Assembly (NCBI RefSeq): GCF_000002985.6
Contig: NC_003284.9
Coordinates: forward strand, 5,890,001 to 5,954,000
Direction: 5' to 3'
From: Caenorhabditis elegans
Lineage: Eukaryota; Nematoda; Chromadorea; Rhabditida; Rhabditidae
DNA length: 64,000 nt
The notes beneath the pieces are model-generated. The model ran no database searches. It was not told the DNA's origin and was given only the letters and a program-made list of their open reading frames with translations. The position numbers and the translations under genes were made by a program. The number at the start of each line of letters is the position of its first letter. Within the stretch, counting starts at the first letter, position 1. Below, piece by piece: positions 44,368-63,457 of the stretch.

Positions 44368-45776
44368 TCTCCTTTGCGTAGTTATTCAATTCAACTATAA
44401 TTCTTGATTTTTGTATTTATCCCGTTGTGAACTTCAATTCGTCTGAAAAATTTGAAAGTCACAAGTTTGAAAATGTGATTCTTGTTTATCTTGAAATCTT
44501 CCGAGAATGAATAAAACTTGTATTGTTTTACTAATATAGTGTGTTTTCTCTATTTGAACAGCTTTTAAAAGTTGGAAAACTGAAGTTTCAAAGTTAAAAA
44601 TCAAAGTTATGAAAAAATAAGTGTTCAATGATTTTGTCTAATTGACTTTTTTTAAAGCAATTTTCTTTAGAATTTAAAAGTTTTCTAAAACCTTAAATAT
44701 AATTTTTCAGCATACTTGTTAATTTTTTTAAATTCTAAATAGAAAAAATAGCATATTTATCTGCTACACTAACAAATTGAATCGCTTCTTAATCTATCAA
44801 AACAATAAAAATTGCAGTATTTTGAAGCGTTTGGTTTTTTTTTGTTGCAAAAAGTCTCAAGTGTTCATATCTTGACAGACAGTCTTAGCGGAATTTTTAA
44901 ACGGAAAGAATAATATTTTCTGAACACCTTCAAAAGTATTCTCCTGTCAGTGAAGTTAATACGTAGACGTATAGCGATAAGAAGTTTTTGGGGTCACTTA
45001 CGTAGACAATGAGTTACTACATCCCGGAATGCTTTTTTATGGGGTTATTCAAGTAGTGTCGAAAAATTAAAAAGGATAGAGAAATGACGTGACAACTGTA
45101 TTAAAATTTTTCTCTGCTTCTAAACTTTCCGACACTACTTGAATAACCCAATTAATTGAAAAAATAATGGTAAATATTTTTCAGCCACTGAATTGATACG
45201 AGTTACAGTAACTCGTTATCCACATAACCAATGAAAAAAAGAATGTAATATGAACTTTTTCATACAATTCTTTGAGTTTAGCAAAAAGTGCACAGTAAAA
45301 TTTCGAACGACAACTAGGATTTCAGATGGGGGTTTCAGATGTAAATTCCCCCGTAAAAAAATTTGACTCACATCAGTGTGGCTGGGTCTGAAGATAATTT
45401 GCACTGTTTTCTAGTTAGAGTAAACATGAAACAAATACTAATGAAACCAAAAAAAAAATACAATTCTTGCGGCTACTTCTTTTTTGAAGCCTGAAACTTC
45501 CCTGACTTTTTTGTGGAAAAAATATTCTAGAACGTTCTACAACAAAAATATAACAATCTATAAAGCCAACTGATTGAACTTTTGTTTTTTGTTTCATTGT
45601 CAAAACTTCAGGGCTCATCCTAATTTGGGCTGATTAAACTGACAAGAAAAAAGAAAAAAGAGCAAATGGAAAAACAAACACGAATGACAGTTGACTGGGG
45701 GAGGCAAAGAAACGAATTGCAAACATTCGGGTATCTTCACACATTCCGATTTGTTCCATTGTTTTATCTTTTTTAG
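44368..45776. other. Intergenic region with one foldback element
   Basis: 3' UTR of the GPCR gene followed by AT-rich spacer. A short foldback element lies at 45040-45150. No other gene or RNA was recognised; the ~600 bases before 45777 are the presumed promoter of the EB-module gene. Confidence 0.45.
45040..45150. repeat. Short foldback/MITE-like element
   Basis: 21-base ends GGGGTTATTCAAGTAGTGTC(G) and the complement (C)GACACTACTTGAATAACCC, with one mismatch, enclose about 70 bp. This is a MITE-like hairpin; no clear target duplication. Confidence 0.7.
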
Positions 45777-46807
45777 ATGATGCTTCCAACTTATCAATTC
45801 CTAATCTTACTTTCCGTTTCTGCAAAACAAGTGTATGGCGTTGAAGGTAAACGTAAGTTTTGAATGATTTCTGAATTTATAAATGTGGTCGAGAACACAT
45901 ATGTTTTGCTCTCGGTTATGATATCTGGTGAACATGGTCTCCGAAGAGTCTATACAAGTACTCATATACAAACCAAAAAAACAAGAAAACTTAACGTTTT
46001 CCGGTAAATGCTTTTTTTTCGTTCCAACAATTTCCAAAGTTTTATTTTTTATATTATGTTTTCAGTTGGAATTCCTGGAACTGAGTGCCTGTTCGGAGGA
46101 ATATGCTCGGGTGGATCTATTTGCATTGATATTTTGTGTTTATGCGTGGATGGGGAAAGAGAATTTGACGGACAATGTGTGGATCAATCAGTTTATGATT
46201 CAAAAGTTAAAGAATCTGGTATGAGCTTACTAGTTTGGAAAAATGATTAATCTGAAGAAAGAGTAGTGCATGTGAAAGTGTTATTGAAATACTAAGAATA
46301 AGATACTTATATTCCTATGCAAACAATTACAATAAAGAAACAACAGGAAATTCTGGTTAAATTTGAAAAAAGCAGCTGAAAATTAGAGAAATGGAGTTTG
46401 AATTAAAGTCTTTAATACTGTATGTTTTGTTATTAACCCTAGCTTCCTCTGTGTACTTCAAAACTTTAAGTTTTATATATTTCATTTTCTATATTAAATA
46501 AACGAATAATTAAAATTTGGCACCTGTAGTCCCTCTAAAACTGAGCAGTGTCTTTTCAGAATCCCTGCACGATGACAAGCCTGAAAATCTGCCAGCAATT
46601 GGTTTAGCAGGTCATCCGTGCGGTCAAGGAGGAGTCTGCAGACCGTCGACAAAGTGCATTGAAGGCACCTGTAAATGTAGACAGGGTTATAATCCGTCTT
46701 TCGGGGAGTGTATTCGGAATTTGAATGGTGAGATTTGGGTTGTTTCTGGAAGAGTAATGAAAGAGACAGCGAAAATGAATTGTGCTCAGTTGTTCTCTGG
46801 CGAATAG
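45777..46807 (+). CDS. Small secreted protein with two EB modules
   Basis: Exons 45777-45852, 46066-46218 and 46560-46807 give about 158 aa. Residues 1-20 form a signal peptide (MMLPTYQFLILLSVSAKQVY). Two six-cysteine EB-type modules follow: CLFGGICSGGSICIDILCLC...C and CGQGGVCRPSTKCIEGTCKC...C. EB modules are nematode-expanded extracellular domains of unknown binding specificity. I used donor 45853 (GTAAGT) rather than the weaker one at 45846; both keep the frame. The last exon may instead be spliced at 46727 (AATG/GTGAGA) to an exon I could not find; as drawn it ends after the second module with a 28-residue tail. Function unknown. Confidence 0.7.
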
Positions 46808-47959
46808 ATTTAAAATGATAAATGGTATTTTCTATCAGTATTGCATTCGAAAATGTTTTTTTAAATATAAGTATTGCACATCTTTTAGCCTTTCTTCCCG
46901 TTCAGTAATGCAAGTGTTTTCTCAACAATTTTAGCTTTTTTTACTTTCTATGACAGCTTACAAAAACCAAATCGATTTCGCAACTTTTGTGCAAATTCAA
47001 ATTTCAATTAGTGAAAATCAGTAAAATGAAGCTCTGTAACATGATTTTTCGCCTATTCAGTTCGGTAACCAAACTAAGCTGTTTTTTTCAGTTGTAAAAC
47101 CAACTTTTCGATAAAAAATATTACAGAAACAAAAAAAAAAAATGGTTGATTTGAAAATATGACTTATTTGTGTGGAAAAATTTAACCCAACCTGAAAAAA
47201 TGCCTCAAAGTGACAAGTTGCCAAACAGAACTGTCGCACAAAGACAATTTTGCATTTCGTGAACTAGTTGAAAAAAAAAGTAAATGTAAATATCTCATAT
47301 TGCTTAATAATTTTTAATAACCGTGAGATCCTTCATTTTCTGAACTTTGCTTTCAAAATCGAGGTTCCGCCAAATAAATTCTATAAATAAAAGATGAATG
47401 AGCTTGCAATTAGAATTACACAAAATCGCATTTATCCAAACAAAGCTTGTACGAAAACATCCATGCTTTTTCTTCTATTTTCAGTTCTTCGTCACATTCC
47501 ACGTGCATTCATTCCAAATCATAGGTCGATTCTTCGATTTCCATCTTAAACAATGTATTTTTTTGAAAGAAGTTTATTTGCATTGAATCAATAAAATGAA
47601 TGAGATAATGATAATAGGAGGTCGAGAACGTTATACACAAATTAAATTTTGAAAAGAACAAAAAAAAACAAACAAGAGCAGATTTCTTTCCATTAAAAGC
47701 GTGGAAATCAGAATACCCTAAAACATATGGCCACCGCGTCGATTTGTGATTCGGTAAAAAGGATTTGATTCTTGGAAAATAAGAGTGATAAAAATATTTA
47801 AACTGCGAAATGAAGGCACACAATGAGCAAGATTTCTGTGAAAGAGAAATGAAAGGAGAATATTGTACATTCTATACTAGACTACATCAAAACAGATTAA
47901 GTATTTAGAATGCGTTTTGAATGGCAGAAACAGGGTAAGATCAGTGAGTAGATGAAGCT
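46808..47959. other. Convergent intergenic region
   Basis: 3' flanks of the EB-module gene (plus) and the acyl-CoA synthetase gene (minus). AT-rich, no domain-bearing ORF, no repeat of note. Confidence 0.5.
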
Positions 47960-54286
<6,327 letters not shown>

Positions 54287-56058
54287 ATTGTTTTTCAAAG
54301 TAATTATTTGGGAATTTTTAATTCAGAATTCAGAAATAAGATTATGATCAAGTAAATTGATTGCAGAATCTGAGTATTAAGAAAAATGAAGACTTTACCC
54401 CCGTTTGAACCTGATTTCTACTAGGACTGACTGACACAGTGGCCGATCATTAAATTAGCTATATAGTGTACCGGTTTAAAACATGCGGTATGAAAACGAA
54501 TCGGCAAAGTGAAGTACTTTGCCAATAAGCGGCGAACCAAAAAAAAAAGGAAATAGGAAATCACTTGATTGACTGTTTTGTTGTCAAAATCACAAGTTTT
54601 ATAATCAGCCGTTAATTGAAGCAAGGTTGATGAAAAGTCAATAAATCTTATCCCAAACAAAGTTTTTCATCTTGGCGTTAGTACAAATATTTGCTATCAT
54701 TTTCAAATTTGCACTCTGTTATAGTTAACCGCATTGGAAATTAATTCAGAGAATAAAGAAATTATAGAGTAACTTAGAATTATTAAGAAAATAGGCAAGA
54801 AAACTGTGAACACATAGAGTTCAATGTAGTCTGTAATACACAAAACTAGATGAAGACAGTTTACAAACCGACTACATATGAATATTGGAAAATGAGTGTA
54901 CGTGAGACGGTCTGATTGAGGTTTGAGGATTCAATCTTGGTTCATAGAGTGCGTGTAGACTACATTAACCAGCAGACTGCCCGCAGAGCAACTGTTCCTT
55001 GGCTGTGTGGATGCAGATGAGGACCTCGCTACGTTGGACCTTCCCGATCATATCGTGAATCAATAAATAAAGAATACAAAGTACAAAGGACGACTGGTGG
55101 ATTAAGAACAAAGTACACTTAAATTCTGGAATTTTTTTTTTTTAAAGAGCATTTTGCTTGTTAGGATTTTCTCTTAAGGTAGACTACATCCTGTGAGGAA
55201 ATAATGTTTTTAAAAATTTCTGGTCTAAAATAACCGAATGTCATGATAAATATTTTTTTAAAACGATGGAAAATTTTTTGTTTTCAATTAAAAAGTGGTT
55301 AAAATTCTGTTCAACCTTTTTTGGAGGCCGTCGACAAAAACATTGTTGTTCCCGTTTCAAGTTATACCTAATGTTCAAGTTATCATATTGTAACATTGGA
55401 CGGACATGAAAAAAGTGAAATCCTCCTGAAATTATGCCCCGGACCTACCGTCAGCGCAGAAAAAATCCAAATGTTGCTTCGAGTTGTTTTGAGTTTTTTA
55501 AAAATTATTTTTCACAGTTGCAATTTTAACTATTACACAAAAAAACTAAACGCAATCAATGTTGATGCAGAAGAAAAACGTCATCGTATTTTGGCGTTTT
55601 TGGTGAACTGCCAGAGCTATTCAAATACGTTTTCATCTGGAGGTTCCTGCTTGATATTTTTTGGAGATTGTCTTTGGATATTTTTTTTGGTAGCAATAAA
55701 CAGAAAACATACATTCGTTTTTTGGTGGGCATTTGAAAGTTAATTTTTCCGATTGCGGGTCATAATTGTATACTAGACACTTGTATCTCGAACTTGTATT
55801 GTTGCCATTAAAAAATAAATAAATAAAAATTTATTTAGAATTGAAAAATTATCAAAATTCCCGGTAAAAATATAAATCGTAACTGATTACATGTCAAGAT
55901 AAATTATTTTCAATACATTAAAAAGTATCACATATAAATTACTAAACCCGTAAGATCTAACAAAAAAGACAGGACAATAAAACTTTGGAAGGCAATTGAA
56001 GTGCGATGTGATTTGACAATAAAACACGTATTGGAACACACACGATTAGAAAGATTGA
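54287..56058. other. Intergenic region between the synthetase and NTPDase genes
   Basis: Promoter side of the synthetase and 3' side of the NTPDase. A less AT-rich patch at about 54955-55050 and a plus-strand frame at 55396-55743 have no splice or domain support. Parts of 55260-55400 resemble the dispersed foldback family, but too weakly to call. Confidence 0.45.
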
Positions 56059-58849
56059 CTAGGCAAAGTTCTCAAGAAATGAAGAAGAAGTACGGTTTTC
56101 TTTAAGCATTTTGTAGGAGTATTGACTGCGTGACATCCCAAAAGAGGACCGACGTTTGTCATCAAAGCATAGTACAGACTGCTCCTTAGCGCATACCAAG
56201 ACGAAAAGACAGAAAACGGCGGAAAGGAAGAATAGCGGAGCCCATAAGCTTTCGGAGGAAGAATGAGTCCTGGAATAACCCAAAATATGAAACCAAGGCC
56301 CAATCCCATTTTTAGGAACATACTCTTTAACGATGAGATTTCTAGAAGAATCCCGAAGGGGAAAGAATCTCATATGATAGATCATTGCTCCGAGAGCCCA
56401 TTGAACTTCTTGTCCTGCTATTGTGGAAACACTCTAAATTATTTATACATGTGGTGGCGAATTTTTTTTAATCCTAAAAATTGTCTAGACGGATCGAGAA
56501 TTTAAAGGAGACATTTTAAAAATTTTAAAAAGAAAATATAGCGTTTCAAAAAAAAATCGAAAAAAGCTGAAACCGTGCTGCAATTTCAAACCTTGACCAC
56601 AATAGTTTAGCGGTGGCGAAAAATTAATTCAAAATAATTATGCTAATTAAGGTACTTTTTCATTCGATCAATGCTCAACTTATTCAAGATTTGTTCAAAT
56701 TGTATTACCTGGAATTTGTTGTGAGTCTTATCTACTGAGAACCCATCATGCAACACTGATGTTATCCATGCCGACTTAAAGCACTGAGTTCTTAATCTTT
56801 CCTCGTCAGCTCTCGGGTACAACTGTTTCTTCGACTCTGCTTGGATCGTGGACCATCTTTTACTACAATACTGCTGCGTCTTTTTCGCAATATTTTCCGC
56901 ATCATACTGTCCTCCAAGACCCAATACATCATGGGTTGAGTACCAGTATTCTGAGAACCCATACATCTCAATGTTCGACAGTGGTATACTCGGAGCAGGA
57001 ACAGCTCCAAAATAGCATTTTGCCGCTTCAGCTTTACAGACTTCCGAACTTGATTCCGGATTGAGAAGCTTTTTCACTTCATTTGAACAAGTATTCCAGT
57101 TTCCGGTACCCTAAAAATAATTTTATTCGAATTTTCAAATAAGCCCAAAAAACAACATACTCTTCGCACAAAATTTTCTCCGTTTTCCAGTGTGACGGTT
57201 TTATGTAAGTTCAGTGGCATGCAATCATCTTGAATGACTGTTCCATTTTGATCTTTCAATTTTGACAGCAACATGTGCTCGTACTTCCGGATTCCTTCGT
57301 TGACTCCGTAGCCAAGAAATGTTGTCACAAACAGTTTATACTTGAATAACGAGTCGTCTTCCCTGCATCCGAGGTTAATCTTAAAATTGCACATATTTAA
57401 AAAGTAGTTACTTAAAGCAAAACTCACATTTTCCACATTAATACTGCTAAAACTGTCAGTGTCAGGAAGCTCAAATGCAATTTGAGCACTTGCTCCACCC
57501 ATATCAATCATTCCAACAGTTTTTTGCCTTGCATGTGCTGGCGAGGTTCCCGGGAAATCCAATGTAGCTGTTTTGTTGAACTTTCCTAAATATCAAAAAA
57601 ATAAATACAAAGAAAATATTGAAAACCTTACCAAGAGCATAATTGACTGCAATCCAACTATAAATTCCTTCCCATTTTCCTTCGATTATCCTGATATGCT
57701 CTTTCAGTACTTGCATCGATGTAATTTTTGGTAGCTTATTACGTAGGTTTTTGAGAACAGCTTCTTTTTGTCTGAAAGTTTGAAATTTTAGAAAAAGGAA
57801 ACCATGATATCACCCGATTAAAACATACTCGTCAGGAATCAATCTCATTCCAGCAGTGGCAAAAATGAAAACAGGTGTATACGGCCTTTTTTCTTCTGGG
57901 ATATGTCTTTCGGCAAGTTCCATAAGTGGCCTCAGATATTCTGCAGCTTGGGCAGGTTTTGTTCCAAATGTGCTCAGTCCGGGACTGATCTTCTTCATGA
58001 CCGGCTTGTTATCGTATATCACTGGTTCAATTTGGATCAATTCGGAGTCTAGAAACAATTGTGAAAAATGTATTAGTTTTATAATTTAAAGTAAAACCTG
58101 AAGTACTAATCCAGTTGTAAACGAATAACCGTGTTCCAGTTGACCCTGCATCACAAATCACCCCATACGACCTTTCTTGATCTGTAAAAATAAGGATTGA
58201 GTTGGCGTATTAGATTTTGTTTCTAAATATGTGTACTAATTGTGAAAAAGTTAAGCTCAATAATGCAAATAGTACTGAAATGAGTATTACCGAACATTAA
58301 TTTTACTGCAAAATTTAAACTTCTCAAGTCTGTCAAACCTCAAATTTCCGTTGTGAATAATAAAATACATAATAAAGCAAATACTGAACGACCGATTTCC
58401 ACCAAAACTAACAAAGTCTGTGAAGCTTTAATTGTTTTTTTATTTTTGAAATCATTTAAAGTAAAGTTTGCAAAGAATTTCAAAAACTAACAATACTTTC
58501 GGCGGTTTTTCAGGGAAGTTACACACGGTCCTGCTCGGTTAGTTATCGAAATTACTTAATTAGTTAACGTTTCTATTAGCCAATTACACGTTATTAATGA
58601 TGTTTTTCAATAGGTTCTGATAATACGGATTCTATTGTTTCAAATTTATGTATCAAAGTTTTTTTTCCAAAAATTATTTATAATCTTTTTTATACTTTTG
58701 TATAATAAAAACTTCAAAAATCCAAACAACTCACCATCTGCTATCACTTTTGGAGATGTGTGTGCTTCTACCACATAAATAAATACAATAACTGGAAAGA
58801 ATATCATTGCCGAAACGGCAAGAATGGTGAATCTAAGACTGACACGCAT
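56059..58849 (-). CDS. mig-23: NTPDase (GDA1/CD39 family), MIG-23-like Golgi nucleoside diphosphatase
   Basis: Eight minus-strand exons: 58849-58735, 58181-58098, 58048-57829, 57771-57632, 57585-57428, 57379-57161, 57110-56709 and 56433-56059, about 570 aa. All five apyrase conserved regions are present: [12 protein letters not shown] (about 49-60), [38 protein letters not shown] and EVQWALGA. The family hydrolyses nucleoside di- or triphosphates; in the Golgi lumen it removes UDP/GDP left by glycosyltransferases. An N-terminal helix ([20 protein letters not shown]) and a C-terminal helix ([20 protein letters not shown]) predict two membrane anchors with the catalytic domain in the lumen. MIG-23 is the worm NDPase needed for glycosylation of MIG-17 in gonad migration; the assignment relies on family and recalled neighbourhood. 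A TTGCAG acceptor at 58871-58876 lies 22 bases upstream of the ATG and could be a trans-splice site. Confidence 0.88.
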
Positions 58850-59671
58850 AGGATCACCGCATTCGGACGCTGCAATTCGGAATAATATTGTCAAAAAACA
58901 ACAAATGTGAGAAGCGACAAGGATATTGAGAACAATAAAATTACGGTACTGGTGTAGTAGCTGTACCTAAAAATTTAATTTCCATTAAATTCTAGTCTAA
59001 TCGAATCTTGATGTTATGTTGTATTTTTACGCTTAAAAACCACTATTTCAAAGCATACCATTGTAAAAAAAGGTCACTGCAACTTTTAAAAATGGTTTTA
59101 AAATTTTGTGGTATGGCTCCTACATAAGTACCAAAAATAAATTTATAAAAGTTTTAAAAATTATATTTTGACTTTCATTTTAATTGAAATTCAAAACAGG
59201 TTTGCCTGTATTTCATTCAAAGCGCACTTCCGAACAAGGAACAAAAAGGAAAAGATAAAAACCCGATTCAAACAGTTTGCGGAAATGTATAAAAGCTACC
59301 AAAACCGTGTCGTTTCACACAGCGCCAGCGTGGATTTGTTCCGTGTCTGCGCCTCTCATCACCAACACGCGTTGCTTGGAAGGAGAGGTATGATGAGAAG
59401 AGCAAACACTACTGGCATTGATTGATTCAAATTTTGAATCAAAAGTTGTTCAAAAGCGAAAATAAAGTAGTGATAGCAGTGATTTTGAACACCGACATTT
59501 CCAATAACAAAAAAATAGGTAATTGTTTGACAGGAAATCTTCATTCACAGGAACATAACAGCAATAATGAGAATCTTCGGAGTAACTACCCGGATATCAG
59601 AAAATAAAAATATGAATTGATAACAAATAATAATATAAGCTTCACAAGCTACAGTAATAATTTTTAGTCCG
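58850..59671. other. Intergenic region, NTPDase promoter and Ku80-candidate 3' flank
   Basis: No gene seen. A GC-richer patch near 59320-59390 (CGTGTCTGCGCCTCTCATCA) may be part of the NTPDase promoter. Otherwise AT-rich. Confidence 0.45.
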
Positions 59672-62600
59672 CTAGTGGCGTGGGCGTTGAGTATGGTGAG
59701 CGTACTGTCCATGCTGAAGATGCTGCGAATGCGAGGCGCGTGGTCCACGATGTGGATGTACAGGATGATGGGCATGGTGCAGATGTGGCTGATGATGTGG
59801 CATCTGCTGATGGTGTGGGTGCGGCTGAGTGTAATGATGACGTCTTGATGAAACCGCCTTTCTTGGTCTTGGCTGATAAAGCATTTGCTCGCTGAGTTGC
59901 TCAAAGTACTGAGCAGCACCGTCGGCTACTGGAACAGCCTGTCTCTCAAGCCCATATGACTCCTCACGAATTAATATTGCAAACTGTCGAGCCATTTCAG
60001 GGCTCTGACCATAAATCACCATCCGAGTCATGTTCTGGTATTCCTTCTCAAATAAAGCAGATCGGTCCTGAAGTTTTCGCAGAGCCCGGACCATTTTGTT
60101 CACATAGAATTGCATGGCTTCTGGTGAGTACCATCCGGTCACTGAAATTTTGAGAAATAATTAACAATTAGACTTTAATTTTCGGAATATCATTGACTTA
60201 CGTTTGGTGTAATCATGATTTGGCTCTGGGCCGACAACTGTCTTTTCACGCTCCGTCAGCTCTTCAAAGATATCATCGTCGTTGACTATAGCTATCTGCT
60301 TTTCAAACTTTTCCCAAGTCATATCGAGCTAAAATTTATACTTTTAAGCTCAATGTTTAAGTTTATGGCCGAGTTGCACCAATGGACAAATTGTTAAAAA
60401 CCACTCCTATGGTGCTAAAATTACCAAATCTCATAGTAAACTTTTTTTCAAAATTTTTTTGAAATTTTGTTGTTTTGAAAAGGGGCAATTACTCAGTGCT
60501 TGCTACGTTATCGGAAGCCGTCGATCAAAAAAATTCCCTTTGAACTTTATAGCCCACTTATGTTTCAAATATTCCCACATCATAGGACTTAAACATGCTA
60601 CCGTGCTATAATTTTCCAAAAGTTACAAAAAAAACTCAGTAATTGCCATTTTCGAGTGTTAATAAAAGATTTTAAAGATTGTGTTGAAAATTTTAATTAT
60701 GATATTTGGTCACTTTAGCACAATAGAAGTTGGCTTTAACAATTTTTCCATTGGTGCTACTCGAACTTTAATTTCTGTCCCAAATCGTATTCAAAATCTT
60801 ACCACAATGATCTGAATATATTTCCCATAATCAAAAACATTCTCCTGTGACTGATTATCATCTGCGGCTGTTTCTTCACTCATTTCTTGCTTGATTTCTG
60901 CTGCTTTCAGCTCTGTCTGACCTTCCAAAGGAATTAACTTAACCGGCTGATCTTGATTCGTTGTCAAATCTTCCATTGGTGGTTCTTCCGGCACAACCGC
61001 ATCGTCGACAATACAGCTTTCTTTCTTTACCTCCACAGGTAAAGAATCTTGTACCTTGTCTTGAGCACGAAGATCGACATCACCAACAGGAACTGCTACA
61101 CGCAAATCAACATCTTGTGATCTGTAATCAACATCCTTGGGAGCTGATGGTTCACGCATATCGACGTCTTGTGTTTCGAGTGGAATTGTTGGAACTGTCG
61201 GAATGATTTTCACAGTTTGCGGGATAACGGGAACCATATCTGGAGACGCTGGACAATCCATCGGAGGACTTGCTGGAGAGTCATCTTCAGGTGCGGCAGC
61301 GGATTGAAGTTTGTCCTTCTCTTCTTCCAGTTTTTTAACAGCATGTTCTTCAAGTTTTGCTTTAAGCGTTTCTTCATCATAATAAGTCTTGTCATCTTTG
61401 TCAAATTCGCGGAGTCGAAGAATAACTGGTCTGCGTAACCCAGTGTAGCGCTCCGTTGCACATGCAACTAGGAACAATGGATCTGGTGTCCCATCTGCTG
61501 AGGCTTTTCCGTCTTCATTCTCTTTGGTTTCGGCTTCTTTGTCGTTTTTCACTTCAGAAAGTAGATCGCCATTTTTGGCGTCTTTTCCTTTCTTTGCATT
61601 TGAAGGTTCGAGGGTTTGCAATCTTCGCTTTCTCCCTCCTTTAGTCAAATTTGTTTTTTCATTTTTGACATTTTCGGCTGTAATTGGACCAGACTCTCCG
61701 TCTCCTTCGTAGCCGTTTTCATTGTTGGGAACAAGGTTTGGAAATTTTTTTTTCGGTGCTCGAGGTTTCACTGGAACAACTGGCGCAGTTGTTTCAGACT
61801 TCATGTCGTCAATTTCCTTTTTGATATCTTCATTGGATTTTTCAAGGCTTGTATCAGAACTCCGATCGTTTTCATCTTCTTTTTCCAGGAGTGCTACAGG
61901 CTTATCACCAATGATCTCTTTCAAAACACAATATGCGACTGCATTATTCACTTTCGAACCTGGAAATAGGACAGGTTAAATAATTAAAACATTTGCATAT
62001 TACAGTAGTTACCTTTTTTGTCATAGCACTTGTCAATTGGAAGAAGGAAACTTCTCGTCAAAACTGAAATCGTTTCCAGTGGCTGATATGTTGATGTGCC
62101 AACAATGTCAATTTTGGTAAGTTCGTAGGGCACATTTTTTCTCACAGTACAAGGTGCAAGTTCTACTCCAAAAGAAGTCCCGAAATTGACCGTTGTGACG
62201 TAGTTCTCGGTAATCTTCTTGTGAATTGTCGCAGCTAGTTTTTTTGAAGTTCCGTGTTCAACCAGATGAACATCGCTTTTGAGTCGTTCAGAAATATTTA
62301 GTTTGATTCCAGAAAAATCGAGAAACGTCATCTTTTTGTGGTATTTGTGGAACATTTTGAGAATCTGAATTTATGATTGTTTTTTTTTTATTTCTTATTT
62401 AAAGGTAAAGTTTTATGGTGTTACAATGACTGAATATAATTTTGAAACTTTTCAAAACATTTTGGAAATTAATATTTTTGGCCAAAAAGCGGTGACAACC
62501 GAGCTTGTGCCACTCTTCGAGAAATGAAACACAAATCCCTACAATGTTGGAATATAAATATTTTCAACATGAATAACATAAAAAAGGAAATTATTATTTT

Positions 62601-63170
62601 TCATCGATAACTTCCAAAACAGACTGGTGAAAGCTTACTTTTCATCGCTTTTTTGAAGTTTTCCGAACACTGCCGAAATTTTTTTTAAATGATATTTAGT
62701 TATTTCAACACCAAAAGAGTGATTTTTCACAATTTCCTCTCTGGCGTTACTCCACCTTTAATGTGGTGACAACTTACTTTTTCATTAACAATAGTGGATA
62801 CAATGAAAAATAACGCATTTTCATCCTCATCGGCGTCCAACGCAGTTTTCCAAAGCGAAAGAAAATCATTCTGATCTGATGGCTCAAAAATCATACTTTT
62901 CGAATCCTCAAACATCTTCAGTGCTTTTCCTTCTTCCAGTTCAATGTAATTATCACCAATGTGCTGAAAAAAGTGTAAACTTTATAAACTATTGCTTCAA
63001 AAACTCACAATATGAACTCTATCGATATAGGTCGGCTGATGATCTCCTTTTTTGCAAATTTCACGCAGAAAAATGTACGCATTCTCCATTGGTGTCGCAT
63101 CACAATCGATAATTGCATGCATTTTTATACTCGCGTCGACTAAAAAGTGAATTTGGTTGGGAAACGGCAT
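59672..63170 (-). CDS. cku-80: Ku80 (XRCC5) candidate with charged linker and His-rich tail
   Basis: Six minus-strand exons: 63170-63009, 62963-62778, 62364-62013, 61959-60803, 60328-60202 and 60141-59672, about 817 aa, all phase-compatible. Residues 1-230 look like a vWA-type Rossmann domain (IHFLVDAS start). A middle segment (NNAVAYCVLKEIIGDKPVAL) can be aligned with the Ku core, and it is followed by a long Lys/Glu-rich linker with basic clusters (GGRKRR, APKKK). Residues about 498-531 carry DVDMR, DVDYR, DVDLR and DVDLR repeats, then comes a helical C-terminal region and a tail with about 20 His in 63 residues. The Ku80 call leans on the vWA start and on my memory that cku-80 lies beside mig-23 and UQCRQ; sequence similarity to human Ku80 by eye is weak. 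If right, it binds DNA ends with Ku70 in non-homologous end joining. Confidence 0.55.
60370..60762. repeat. Dispersed foldback repeat, copy B (intron of the Ku80 candidate)
   Basis: Inverted ends of about 28 bases: CGAGTTGCACCAATGGACAA... at 60370 and ...TTTTTCCATTGGTGCTACTCG at 60742-60762. It fills most of intron 60329-60802 and is related to copy A at 53148-53555. Confidence 0.7.
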
Positions 63171-63457
63171 TCCTGAAAGAACAATATTCAATTTCTAAAA
63201 TAGCATTTAAAAAGTAAAGAAATAAAAACCACACTTTGCAAAAAAATCTAAAAATTGGATAATAAATGAGGAAACTTAACGTATAACGACAGAGGCACCC
63301 TCCAAGGTGCACACATTTATACGGCCGGGTCTCGCAGCGTGTTCTCAATGGAGCGTCCTTGCACACCAACCAACTGAGGCGCTCGTCGCAACTGCTGTAT
63401 ACTTTTTCCATTGAAATTTACTTTAACTTCTTAATTTGTTTATTATTTCAGATAAAA
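63171..63457. promoter_or_regulatory. Short divergent promoter region
   Basis: Only 287 bp separate the ATG of the Ku80 candidate (minus) from the ATG of the UQCRQ gene (plus). A GC-rich stretch at 63280-63360 (GCACCCTCCAAGGTGCACAC within it) is the likely core. Both starts are preceded by a TTTCAG acceptor (63171-63178 on minus, 63446-63451 on plus), compatible with trans-splicing. Confidence 0.55.

Noticed and set aside
55396-55743. 115-aa plus-strand ORF as a gene
   Set aside because: No domain, no splice signals, and part of the region resembles a dispersed repeat.
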